From: Isochrysis galbana
Taxonomy: Eukaryota > Haptophyta > Isochrysidales > Isochrysidaceae
Length of the DNA stretch: 64,000 nucleotides
Direction of reading: 5' to 3'
Assembly (NCBI GenBank): GCA_018136815.1
Contig: CM030939.1
Coordinates: 3,031,419-3,095,418, forward strand
The notes beneath the pieces are model-generated. The model was not told the DNA's origin and did not search any database. It worked only from the letters and a program-made list of their open reading frames with translations. Below, piece by piece: positions 8,128-18,469 of this stretch. Both the position numbers and the translations under genes were made by a program. Each line of letters starts with the position of its first letter. Positions within the stretch are counted from its first letter, which is position 1.

Positions 8128-9775
8128 CTATGTAGACGATTCATTCGGGGGCGCCTTCCTCGTGCTTGTCCCGACCAACTCAGCTCGGCGGCGCAGCAAA
8201 TAATCCCATTCGTCATCTTCTAGTCCTGCCGCGAGTGCATCCATGTGCCGTCGACGTTGTCGGTCAGAAATGTCGTTGAAGAGGCGACTGAGAACTTCGG
8301 CACCATCTGGCGAGACACGCAATAATGTCTCTGCTACCTGTATGCGGAAGGGAAAAAGCAGACACGATCTACAATGGTGCACAGCATAGTTGGGACTGGG
8401 CCAGCCAAGTCAGAGACCGAGAAGGCGCTGAGCGCCACCCATCTGGTCGTAAGTTCCGGGAGGTAGCTCCTAGCCATGACTTCGAGGCACACTCCTAACA
8501 GAACGATCCGTGCATCTCGAAACTCAAAGGTGCGCAAGATGTCATCCCCCTTGAACGGGCATCCTGGCATTCGCGCACCTGAAGTACTCGTGCTACGTCC
8601 ATTGTTTTTAGGGTCGCATTGAAACATTCGATCCGTTGCGCGACATCGAGTTGAGGGAGGAAGGCCAGAAAAAGAGCTGCAAGCTGTGCGGATGACAGCT
8701 GTCTGCTAGCTGACGCGAGCAGGTCTGCCGCCCCTCTCGACTTGAGCTGTAGCGCTAGAAGCAAGCTCACTTCATCATCACTCAGTTCCATCATGGCCCC
8801 ACGCAGCCAATCGCATCGTGCATCTGCAGCAAGTCTAGACACTGCAGCGTCAAGAACTAGACGGAGCTGCGACTGCACGAGCGAATCCAATCGTGAGAGA
8901 ATAGCCGCTAGGATTTTGTCAGTGAACCCTACGAAGCCGTCATGGCTAGGCTCTGGCTCTCTGGGTGAGGATGCCTCAAAGCTGTTACCAGCGGGCGCGG
9001 CGTTAGCGGCAGAATGCCCGCTTTGTGCTCTCTTCAGCTTTATCTGGAGCACGCTAATTTCAGCGCGAAGCTCTTCAATTTGCTTCTTGGCGCGCAAAGA
9101 ACTTTTGTAGTATGGTGGCACGTCAAGCTTCTTGCGCTTACACAGGGCAAGGAAAGAATTGGCTGCGTGAACGAAAAAGTCGCGCAACTGTTCGAGCACA
9201 AGGCCACGCTCGGTACAATGCACCTTGACTTGTTGGACGCACTCGTTCAGAACCTGTGTTGAGCAAGGTGTCGCCGTCAGTAGGCGTTCTCTCAGAAGAG
9301 GACGAATTATTCGCTGTTGTGCAGAGCGCACCGATTCGTAGACCCTGAGCTGTGCTTCCCAGGATTCTGGACACATCCCCAGCATCCGGTCGAGAGTCTG
9401 CTGCAACTGCGTTGCAGCCGCCCGCTCCACTTGTTTGAGCGCTGCAGAGCATGCGGACTGCACCTCACGATGCTGTGTCGGATCTCCAGGGGCTGCTGTC
9501 CCCACTCGCAGAGCGGGCAAGTGCCTTCTCGTGCCCGAGGACCGTCCATCGCTGCTACCACACCTCAGAGCAGATAGACTCTTCGAGTGGGGTATCGGAC
9601 TCGCCTGTCGAGGGCTTGCAAGCAGAGGGTGGCCCTCCATCGAGTTGTGCGTGTGCCCTTGGCGCACCGAGACGCCAGAGTACGGGTTGGGCGTCGCTGA
9701 CGGGTCGTATAGCCGATGGGCGGCGGTGGCGCGCTCAACCTGCTCCAGCTGGACTTGTAAGGCCTTGATTGACAT
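8128..9775 (-). CDS. Coiled-coil protein of unknown function (468 aa, two exons)
   Basis: Predicted exons are 9775..8579 and 8337..8128; the intron (8578..8338) has a GTGCGC donor and a CATACAG acceptor, both at phase 0. The start MSIKALQVQLEQVERATAAH is chosen because the open frame above it is compositionally noncoding. The protein has an N-terminal Gln/Glu helix, a Ser/Pro/Gly-rich linker with several SP sites (PLLASPRQASPIPHSKSLSA), a strong coiled coil (SSLRAKKQIEELRAEISVLQ), and a C-terminal helical part built of short repeats (DDEVSLLLALQLKSRGAADL, QLDVAQRIECFNATLKTMDV, EVLSRLFNDISDRQRRRHMD). The exon junction joins VARVLQ to VAETLLRV smoothly. A cytoskeletal or centrosomal role would fit but is a guess. 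Confidence 0.6.
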
Positions 9776-10145
9776 GGCTCGTCGCCCGCCCAACCCCCGC
9801 TGCCGTGTGTGGCGGAGGCGGAGAGAGGTGTGGCCGGCGGCGGAGTCGAGCACACGACGAAACGGTCCACCGCGGCTCTTCACACTTGAGTTGCACCAAC
9901 TCAAAAGTAAAAAAGAATGGATCCTGCGCACTAGAGATACAGCTATCGCACGGATTAGAAAGAGCACAGCGGCACAGCTGAATAGCTGAACAGCTGAATG
10001 GTATCGCAAAGGCACCATCGCGGTGACCAGGGCGGTCGAGAGGAGGGAAAGCGACGCCATTGATCGCGCTCTCATCGCAACAGAACCGGATAAAGTCCCT
10101 CGTAAAACACTTCACACCACGATCAAACTTCAAACTCAAACATCA

Positions 10146-10650
10146 CAACTAAGTTTATACTTAGTTCGCCCATGGGGGGGCACGAGCCCCCCTCTCTCTC
10201 CACTCCTCCCCTGACATGGGGGAGGATCCACCCACTCTCCTGGCACGCCTGATGGCTTGCCAGGAGCACACAGCCCTGCTGACCCATTCCTCTCCCCACA
10301 GGCCCGTCTGACGCCTGACTCGCCCGCCCTGGCCCGTCGTGGCCTGCCCATCTCTCTGACCAAACCCTCCTCCCCCTGGCCCCCCCTGATCAGGACCCCC
10401 CAGCCAGCTCTTGTCGACCTGCAGGGGCGCGGAGCGCCAGCGAGGGAGAGGCAGGAGGGGCCAGAGCCATGCCCCAGCCCCAGCCTCATCTGCCCCCTGA
10501 GCTGTGCTCCCAGGCCCCTGCAGGCCATCTGGGGGCCTGAAGTGGGGCCGCAGGCGCGCGCCATGGGCCCCCGCCGCAGGGAAGAGAGGAGGAAGAGGGA
10601 AGAGAGAGGGGAGGGGGGAGCGGCAGCTCCCCCCTCCGGTGCTAACATAT
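10146..10650 (+). mobile_element. 5' part of a non-autonomous LINE-derived element
   Basis: It starts AACTAAGTTTATACTTAGTT (stem AACTAAG/CTTAGTT), then a CCCATGG start context and the same GC-rich segment order as the elements at 34111-34858 and 46336-47116. The usual 3' boxes and T-tail are missing; the copy runs out near 10650 into unrelated sequence. No duplication of the 5' flank was found. It is a truncated or rearranged copy. Confidence 0.6.
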
Positions 10651-10947
10651 CTTCTTGCCCTGTTTAGGTGAAAGAAGATGGGGGGCGCCAGAGCCAGGAG
10701 GGAAGCGGGCCGCGGCTCGCCGCGGCCACTCGCTCGGGCGAAGGAGATTAGCGCTCTGGACCCCTAAACTCACGAGTGCCCCCCCCCCCCCCCCCTGCGT
10801 TGTTTTTACCCGAAAGGGGTTTCCCCCCAGCGTGGCCTCGAGGAGAGGGTGTGCTGGTGTGCTGGGGTGGAGAAAGAGAACAGAGATAAGAGAATAGGAG
10901 GGGGGAAGAGAGAGAGAAGGAGAGCGAGCCAAAGAGAGGAGGAACCC

Positions 10948-11162
10948 CCCGTTTGCTATCGGGGGATTTCCTCTTCCCCCGATAGCTATTGGGGGGTCCG
11001 CTTACGGCACCCCCCAGGAGCTATCCCCCGATAGCTCTCGGGGGATTTTCTCGGCCCCCCGATAGCTCTCGGGGGCGCTATTGGCGATCGGGAAAAAATT
11101 TCCCCCCGATAGCTCTCGGGGGCCCCCGATAGCTATCGGGGGGCGTTGGCTCCTGGGGGGTA
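10948..11162. repeat. Cluster of GATAGCTATC palindromes
   Basis: The core CCCCCGATAGCTATCGGGGG is a perfect 20-bp palindrome at 11123-11142. Variants (CCCCCGATAGCTCTCGGGGG and shorter half-forms) recur at about 10975, 11027, 11057 and 11104. An outer inverted pair, ACCCCCCAGGAGC near 11008 and GCTCCTGGGGGGT near 11149, encloses most of the cluster. The DNA could extrude cruciforms, and transcripts would fold into stacked hairpins. No reading frame is supported here. Confidence 0.8.
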
Positions 11163-11184
11163 ACATATACCCACTTTATGGGGT

Positions 11185-11245
11185 ATTATTCAAAAAATCA
11201 ACCAAACCGGAGATCGCAGCCTCTAGTATCAGTAGTACGACTATA
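11185..11245 (+). repeat. Dispersed repeat (partner at 42936-42990)
   Basis: AAAAAATCAACCAAACCGGA followed by GATCGCAGCCTCTAGTATC is matched at 42936-42990 with a few changes. Both copies follow a block of G-rich/palindromic DNA and precede AT-rich sequence, so the pair may mark one end of an unclassified element. Apart from this, 11245-11455 has nothing recognisable. Confidence 0.5.
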
Positions 11246-11458
11246 AAGTTTAAATAAGTTTCAATATACATCACCGGTCACCGGAGGGCAAACAATACCA
11301 TCCTTCAAATATACAACGCATGAGCTACTTCTCTCATTCTCTCATAACTAATCTTTGCGCACGCCTTTCGACGGCCCACCATCAACTAGTCCAAGTGCTG
11401 CAACCCGTCAAGAAGCACCCAACCCGTCGATCGATATTCGTCTGCATCTGAATCCAAT

Positions 11459-12420
11459 TTAGACGGCTACATCCTTGTGCATGTCATTCTTGGGCAAGCT
11501 GGCAAGCCATCCATCTCGCTCAGGTTGAGGCCAGATCCACCTCCACCTGCCACTGCTGGCCGAGTCTGTCCACTCCACTTCAATGGCTCCACTATAAGGC
11601 ACAGCAATGAGTGGAATCATGGTAAACACATCAGCGGGTTGTGCAAGACGCGCCAAATAGGGATGGTATCGGGACATGCGTGAGACATGGTTGCGGCCTT
11701 CCCTACCAGTTGGGCCAAACCACCGAGCGGAACCCGTCCGCGATACCGGCACCAAGCGCAGTACAGAGAAGTGCTTGATTGATTGCATTGTGTGCAACGA
11801 TAAGTGTGACGCCATCGACGTCAGCAGCGGTCGCTGGGTCAGCTCGAATCACTGACCAGACGCGATGTGCCCTCTCCCACAGGTCATGCACAGGCATGAA
11901 GCCCTCAGCCAGCTCAAAAATTTCTGCCTCCTCCTTCCATCTCCTGTGATCGTGGGTGGTGTGCAAGCATCAGCGCAGCGGGCATGGCGCGTGTTAGAGA
12001 TGGCGATGTGCACCGTATGTACCTGTATGCTTCAGGCTCTTCTGCCTTGATGTCTATACTCAGCCTTCCGCTCCACTCTTTGAGCTCAATCTCCATCAGG
12101 TCTTCCAGAACAACATGTGACGCTGCGGCCGTGGCCGCCGCCGGCCACTTGCCGGCGACTAGCTCGAGCGTGTGCTGAGCTCGAGAGAGCGGGCTCGCGT
12201 AGACGGCCTTGACAGGGGTATCGGAGAGCAGACCACACAGAGCATCACCTGTGCTGACTGCCTGCTGCAACCCGAGCGCTGTGAGCTTGCTGAAGTCGGA
12301 GGTGCCCTGCATCCGACCCTCTGCATTCCAGTCAGTCTGGCCGTGCCGGAGCAACACGAACCGGCGCGCTCCTACCGGTGTACTCACGACGGCGCTCGCG
12401 GCCAGCGTCCAGCCGAGCAT
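11459..12420 (-). CDS. Histidine phosphatase (phosphoglycerate-mutase-like), 255 aa
   Basis: Three exons: 12420..12023, 11943..11707, 11591..11459, with introns of 79 and 115 bp (donors GTACAT and GTAGGG; acceptors CACAG and TTATAG). The N-terminal catalytic signature is FVLLRHGQTDWNAEGRMQG, followed by the substrate-site arginine in YASPLSRAQHT, the acidic LEDLMEIELKEWSG segment, and the second catalytic histidine in TLIVAHNAINQALLCTALG. Joining exons 2 and 3 gives VVWPNCGAIEVEW, the usual PNC-type C-terminal motif, which confirms the splice. The substrate (phosphosugar, phytate-like or protein) cannot be told. A hydrophobic N-terminus (MLGWTLAASAVVS) may be a targeting signal. A run of GTA triplets lies about 80 bp upstream on the coding strand. 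Confidence 0.88.
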
Positions 12421-13184
12421 CGCAAGACCCCACGGCCTCCGACGGGCTTCCCGGGCAACTCAAGAACTTGTGTCTGTGAAGAAGCACTGGAAAAGTGGAA
12501 AATACTACTACTACTACTATGGGAGTCTCCGAGCGAGCGTGTGCTCTGGGTCATCTCCGCTTTGCTGCTGGGGGCCGCGCTATCCCCCCCTTGCCCCGTT
12601 CCGAGAGCCCGAGAGGGCCCTGCTAGCCCTCGTTGCCAAAAGTTTGACGTTCTATTTTTGGAAAGTGCCGGCAGGACTCCCGCTTTCATCGGGCTGATCC
12701 GACACATCTGGCCTAGCCACTATGCGGGCTGCCACAGGGCTCCCACAAGTGAGATTGAACCGCAGGCACACTGCCCTGCCAGCGTTGCTCCGTCGCGCAC
12801 GCGTCGTTCTCACACGACCGTCGCAGCAGGTCGAGTGGGCCCAAAACGGCTGTACAAAAGTCTGACAATAGCGCGAGGCGAGAGGAGTAGGGGCTCTGGT
12901 GGACCGGGAGGGAGAGGGAGTCGCGAGTCGCGAGGCCATGGTGGCACATTATCTTGGACCACTGCCGGACCACTGCCGTGGCCGGTGAGCAGTTCTCGAC
13001 GCCCTCGCCCACCGCCCACCATCCCTCTGCTGAGCTGCCTCTGTTCCTTCGTCTCCCACTCACTCACTGTAGGGAGCGCTCATACACTTCACGAGATGGC
13101 GCGACATGTGTGTAGCGCGGGGCGCTCGCCGCCGGTGTACATCTGCTCTCAGTCCGACTGTATTTCGCGCAACGTCTTCGATGG

Positions 13185-13310
13185 CCTGAAATTCGGTATT
13201 TTTCGAAAATTTCGCCGTGGAACGTGGAACCCCCAATTTTTTTTGCTGGTCCATCCTACCGGAACCCGTAGGGAGCTTATTTAGCCCTTCATTTACCCAT
13301 TGTAGCTGGT
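13185..13310 (+). repeat. Dispersed repeat, inverted partner at 20035-20155
   Basis: GTATTTTTCGAAAATTTCGC, then a poly-T run with TTTGCTG, then AGCTTATTTAG and CATTTACCCATT are matched in order on the minus strand at 20035-20155. No coding potential. The intervals 12425-13180 and 13310-13640 contain nothing else that I can support. Confidence 0.55.
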
Positions 13311-13645
13311 GCCCTCCGCATCCCCATAGTGAGTGACCGGGCTAGTAACATATACTACATCATAGTACTAGTAGTATATATGTCGGTACCAAATGAAGGC
13401 AAACGACTTTATTATTAAAATATGTAGGCATCTTCAGGAGTTTTAAAAACCTTGTGCATAGCATATATGCTGCATAGGGTATTCTATACTGTCCATATGG
13501 ATGTGGCCTGGCAAAAATGTATGAGCCCCAGACCCGAATCCTATTCCTACCATAAATTCCATTTAAAGTTACGTACTAGGGTGAAACAAAATTATCCGCC
13601 CGGGGCAGAGGGGGCAGCGCGCGCGCGCGCGAAGGCCCACTCGCG

Positions 13646-15524
13646 ATGCTCGCTGGCGCACGCCTCGCCGCTGCCGCCGCACGGGCGAGTGCGCCACGGC
13701 TGCGCCTGGCGCGGCGTCACGGATCGACGGCGATCCGTAGCGGATCGTCCATCATGCCTGAATGGTCCACCTCGCCCGCCTATATCGCTGCAATCATAGG
13801 GATCGTTGTTGGGCAGAGACTGCTCTCGGGCACCAGTGGGAAGAACAAGGAAATGGACAACATCAAGCCTGGCGTGACCGACGCGGCGTACAAGCCACCG
13901 GACCAGCGGGCCAAGTCCATGCCGGCGGCACCAACCATGCCCGCCAAAGAACTGTCCACACAAGTCAAGGTCGCGCCAGCTGCATCCGAGGAGGCAGCCG
14001 AACCGGTTGCGGCAACGCCAGCTGGTGTCGAGCCGGCTGCTGCCGACAGCCCCACTTCTCCCGATGCAGCAGCGCCGAACGTGCCCGAGCTTCCCACTCG
14101 CGACTTTGACAGTGAGTCGAATGCTCCTCAACCCGTTGGCTCGGTGCTGACGTACGGGGACCTGTGCGCCTTCTCGGATGGCTCAAACTTGTGGCTACGG
14201 AAGCAGGCAGAACATGGACTGCTCCACTGCAACCTTGGCAAGGGCATGAAGGTAACTGCTCAATTTTTCATCTCCGTGTTAGACCTCCTTTTGTCCGATA
14301 TCAGAGTTTACCACTGACTCGATGCGCTGAGCTCTTCTGGCACACGCGTGTGCCATATTCTGGAGCAGATATTCACACCCTGGTGGTTGGCCTTTAGGTT
14401 CTCGGCTTTACGCATGATGGCTCGTGGCTTATCACACTCACAGGGCAACAGAAAGTCACCGCATTTCCAATCGCCGGCGCAGACCCCGTCGACTTGATTT
14501 CCTTTGAAGGTATTGCGTCCCTACTCCACCTTCGATGAATGTCCCCAACTCCCATTTTGCACATGTCATTGAGACCTTGTAATCTCTAAACCACGTCGCT
14601 CATCCCACATCACACCCGGCCACCTGCTCCCAAGGGACGTGTGGCCGAACCACCATGAGCACCTTACTTATCGCAGAGACGAGCCTCCCTCCAGTACAGT
14701 GATTACTAAGCTCTGCCTTCTAATCCCTTACTCGAACCACCCTTGCTTCATCTGGATGTGTGGCAGGGAAGACAAACGGGCCAAAGCTCCGCTCCACCTT
14801 CATGGTTGACAAGCCAGAGCTGATTCTGTTCGAGATTGACGGTCTCGCACCAGCTGGCACATCAGCTATTTATCGACTTGAACTCCCTTCGCCTGGAGCC
14901 CCATTTTCATCGCCCTTGCTCATGCTGGACACGACGGCTCCTTTAGTCGATGGCAAGCCCACACAATGGCTTGTTGATGAGGAAAGTGCCACGGTAGGTC
15001 CATTGCTCACGTCTTGTTGCCAGAGGCCTGGTCAAGCTTGCACGAGCTCCGCACAGATTGAGGGTGTGCGCCCCGATCATCCCGGCTCCTATCATCAACG
15101 GTGTCGTACAGGTGCGTGGTGTGATAATGCACGACGGTGGCACAACCAAGTTGATGATGCGCGAGATGGAGGAGTCGCGACACGGTGGCGAGCGTTGGAG
15201 TGCGACGTGCAAACGACTCGGGCTACCACTTCCTCCGGTAGACCCATCAGCCCCGCCTACCTACAGCGAATGGCGCAAGGTCGCGGAATGGGACGAGGCC
15301 TCACAGGTGAGCCGTCTTGTTCACATCCACCCTCTTCCCCTCTTCTTGCGTGCACTGTCTCTCTTTCCTCCGCCCACTGATCTCAACCCCTCTTCTCCCC
15401 CAAGACAACCTTCCTTGGCTTTCGGGAGGGCCTTGCTTGGCTGCAGTTTGCTGCAACACGCGAGTTTGTGGCCTTGGCGGCAGATGGGGTCCGCTTTCAA
15501 TTAGATTTTGTCGATGTCGATTGA
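13646..15524 (+). CDS. Membrane-anchored protein of unknown function, five exons
   Basis: Predicted exons: 13646..14251, 14398..14509, 14767..14993, about 15037..15306, and 15405..15524. All junctions except the start of exon 4 are supported by GT-AG sites and frame; for exon 4 the frame (APIIPAPIINGVVQVRGVIM) is clear but the acceptor is not. The N-terminus is Arg/Ala-rich (MLAGARLAAAAARASAPRLR), like a mitochondrial or plastid transit peptide, and is followed by one transmembrane helix (AYIAAIIGIVVGQRLL) and a long Ala/Pro linker. The C-terminal half alternates short strands (VLGFTHDGSWLITLTGQQKV, FMVDKPELILFEIDGL), which resembles a beta-propeller. A role in an organelle membrane is inferred from the N-terminus only. 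I do not recognise the family. Confidence 0.6.
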
Positions 15525-16915
15525 GGCCTCGCCTTCCGGACGTCTGGAAGCCACCGTATGTGGAGCATAGCTGCGCAGATGTTGGATGGGTCTCAAGGGC
15601 ACAGGCTGAGGTCATGTCGACATTGATGGGCTGCAATCCCGTGCTCAGCGTGCTTAGCCCTGAAATGGACAGTAGCATCGGGGCTAGCTTATGTCCACGA
15701 TAAATGAATATGTATCTCTTGGATGATCAAATGCGCAAACTCATTCATACTGACTTGATGAAGACGCGATCAGGATTTCGGAAAACGCCTTCATTGATCT
15801 TGTCCTCTAGTTCCACTGCCCAATCGAGTCGCAAAGTGCTACTCTGTGTGGATCGACGTGGACGGAGCCTTCATTCCACTGAGTTGATAGCAGAAAGGAT
15901 TTCTAGAGCACCCTCTCCCACCGGCGGTCGCGCGTGTTTGTGCGCCCGTCATTCATGCGTGAATGTGAGCTGGAACTGCAACAAGCGTATGCTTGAGACA
16001 TGGAACATGCGCAGCGTCAAGGTCACTGCGAGAGGATCCCGTAGTGCGTGCGATCGTGGATCGCTGTGCACCATCTCCGCGAACAGATGAACGTAGACGG
16101 GATCCTCATGGGTGTGAATCGTCTCTTGCAAGTCTTGTTGTTCGTTGTTGAATGCTGCCTGCTTTCGCAGTGTTTAACATAGCTTGGGCATACGAACATA
16201 TAGGTTGCCGTAATGTATGCTGATCCCCCCATCGGCAATCACTGCAGCATGGCATAGTGGTCTACGCTCGAGTCTAGAAAGGCCCATCCACGTTCTCCCG
16301 TTCCCTGCCCCATTATTGCCGCTATTGCGCCTTTGCCGATTCGTGGGGCAACGCCAACGGTTTAGAGGCTTTCGCTTCCGCCTCCCAGAGCGTGCATGAG
16401 GGCGCGCGAAAACTGGCAAGAGGTCAGTCATGTCAAAAGTAGCCCATCCCTGTAGTCTTCTGTCGACCACCACACTTCCGCACATGGATAGTACTATATG
16501 CCTTCCCAACCTTTTTTCCTTGGGCTTGGCTCGGCGGAGCGCTCTCAGCAAGCTCGTGGAGCCATGCAAGCTCACCGAGCCATGGTACAGGGGGTCCGCT
16601 TTCATTCCGTGACATTGCTGCAGCATGCTGCCGGCAAGGTCACTGAATTGACGGCCAATCCAGGAGCGCCTAGCCCTACCTAGCCCGCGGCACAGCACGG
16701 ATACTCCGTCACACCATGTGCACTAGTGAACGTGCAAGCAAAGAGCATGTGGGTCAGGTTTCGGGCACCATTCTTTTCCCGCCTTCTTTCCTAGCTCTGC
16801 CTGTATCGCGCCCCTTTCTCTCCCTGCCTTAACCTCACGCGCACATAACCCATCTGAGTGGCACATGATGAATGTCGAAGGTGGAGCCTTGACGATCACT
16901 ACCTGGGAGAAGTAC
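15525..16915. other. Interval without a supported gene
   Basis: Short frames on both strands overlap here (for example 15949-16131 minus and 16433-16615 minus, the latter with LGELAWLHELAESAPPSQAQ), but no set of exons with consistent splice sites emerged and no family was recognised. A small multi-exon gene on the minus strand cannot be excluded. Confidence 0.3.
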
Positions 16916-17314
16916 TTAGATCTGCATGTTGGAATCTGTACTTTCGATTGACAACTCGTGTCTCTGCTGATCTCTGGGCCAAAACAGGCAAATGCCCACG
17001 CCGATCAGCGAGACGATGGAGCCTATTACATCGCCTCGATCAAGCACGCAGTTATCGAAGATGTAGCCCCACGCGTACGACATCCCGATGAAGATGCCCC
17101 CATAAACAGCGTACAGGCGGCCAAAATCATCCAGCGGCTGCAAGGTTGGAATGATACCGTACACAACCAGGACGAGGCTGCCAGCGAATGCCCATACAGT
17201 AGGTTTGCCTTCCCGTAGTGCCTGCCATACGAGCCATCCGCCACCAATCTCCGCTAGGCCTGCGAGGACGAAGAGGAGAGAGACGTGGAGCACCGATAAT
17301 GCCGTCCATGTCAT
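16916..17314 (-). CDS. YnfA/UPF0060 family four-helix membrane protein
   Basis: An intronless frame of 132 residues starting MTWTALSVLHVSLLFVLAGL. The family signature AGLAEIGGGWLVWQALREGK is in helix 1, followed by helix 2 (WAFAGSLVLVVYGIIPTLQP), the conserved YAVYGGIFIGMSYAWGYIFD in helix 3, and DVIGSIVSLIGVGICLFWPR in helix 4. Bacterial members are about 108 residues; this one has a short N-terminal and a C-terminal hydrophilic extension. The family is related to small multidrug-resistance transporters and sits in the inner membrane of bacteria; its physiological substrate is not settled. An uninterrupted gene of bacterial type among intron-rich neighbours suggests acquisition by horizontal transfer, although homologues do occur in some algae and plants. 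Confidence 0.9.
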   Translation of the reverse strand: MTWTALSVLHVSLLFVLAGLAEIGGGWLVWQALREGKPTVWAFAGSLVLVVYGIIPTLQPLDDFGRLYAVYGGIFIGMSYAWGYIFDNCVLDRGDVIGSIVSLIGVGICLFWPRDQQRHELSIESTDSNMQI

Positions 17315-17525
17315 CTGCGCCGCCAGCCGCCAAATTCAACCCAGGTCATAATAACCCTACTCTAGTACTGCCGTAGTCCGCGAGACGGACGGTCAATATG
17401 TTTTTAGTACATATGGCTATATTTGGAGCCCCTAGGGGACCTAGGAGTGTCCCAGGGGGCCTCTGGATGTGCAATGGGGCCCCTCCTAGGCCTGGGTAGA
17501 TCTCCCTATCATAAATTCGTCAACT

Positions 17526-17834
17526 ATGCCTTCTTTTAGAGGCGCGGGAGAACGTTGCGCCCGCCGAAGAAAGAAGGCTAGGCGTGTGTCTCCCCAGAAG
17601 GGGGTTTGTGGGTACTCTGGGTGCCTCATTGATAAGCCTAAGCGTCCTCAGCACCGGTGTTTCGCCTGTCGTGATGGCTCTGGTGCCTACTACCATCTTC
17701 AGTGTTTTTTTGCGTGCCAGGGAGGGAGGCGGCGAGCGCTCCGTGACCCTATCAGTTTACCGATAGTTCTATATGTGCCACGAAATCAGGCTATTAATAT
17801 ATACACATACACATTACACATTACACACACATGA
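17526..17834 (+). CDS. Cys/His-rich reading frame, possible transposase zinc finger
   Basis: The N-terminal 65 residues carry a basic block (CARRRKKARRVSPQKG) and a zinc-binding pattern: CGYSGC, then RPQHRCFAC, then YYHLQCFFAC. This is reminiscent of the cysteine-rich C-terminus of piggyBac-type transposases, but the match is by eye. From about 17720 onward the frame runs into the 5' end of a LINE in opposite orientation and is no longer meaningful, so this is probably a truncated fragment. Confidence 0.3.
   Translation: MPSFRGAGERCARRRKKARRVSPQKGVCGYSGCLIDKPKRPQHRCFACRDGSGAYYHLQCFFACQGGRRRALRDPISLPIVLYVPRNQAINIYTYTLHITHT
17715..17775 (-). mobile_element. 5' end fragment of a LINE (minus strand)
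   Basis: Read on the minus strand, CTATCGGTAAACTGATAG (imperfect stem) is followed by GGTCACGGAGCGC. This is the 5' hairpin plus start context of the LINE at 25358-26910, with the ATG changed to ACG. Only the first few dozen bases are left. The adjacent 17835-18280 is AT-rich and holds nothing recognisable. Confidence 0.5.
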
Positions 17835-18469
17835 AGGAGAGAGGAGAGAGAGTAACACTGCATATACATAGCTATATATATACCGCGCGGGGGGCCCCGG
17901 CCTCCCGGCACAGTACCGAATATGTACTGTGCTATATGTATATGTGGCTATTTATACACGGTTATAACTTCTATCTTGTTACCAATGTTGTGCGCTTACA
18001 CTTCGATTTGGAGCTTGCGCTAACACCTCCCAAAACGACCGATGAAGGGCCAAAATCGTGGGTTACTATTAAAACAACCCCCCTGGTTCTGTATTCTGTA
18101 CTGTTAGTGTTAGAGCCCCAGCGCGTGTGCAGAGGGGAGAGGGGGGGCGAGGGGGGCGGTAAAAACCCACCATTTTCCTCGGCAATTTTTCATGGCGGCA
18201 GGTAAGCACCCCAGGAGGTCTTTCTTGGGCTTCGGAGAACGGTCAAAAAATGCAGCGCCCCCCGCATGTTAGTAGTTATAAATCACTGTTTGACCGCCCT
18301 AAAGACAGTATACTATAATTCGTTCAGATAGCATGGGAGTCTCACTCATTTGGTAATCGTAGGGAGGCGCGGTGGAACGGCCAGTGCGCGCTCTCTGCAC
18401 GACTAGCCGTCGCTCTTGCCCTCCCTGTCTCCCTCTGCAAAGCCTTCATTGTCGCAGAGGCTCGTGGCA

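Noticed and set aside
12172-13284. A 370-codon plus-strand frame
   Set aside because: It overlaps the 5' part of the histidine phosphatase gene in antisense, and its remainder has no protein-like pattern or splice support.
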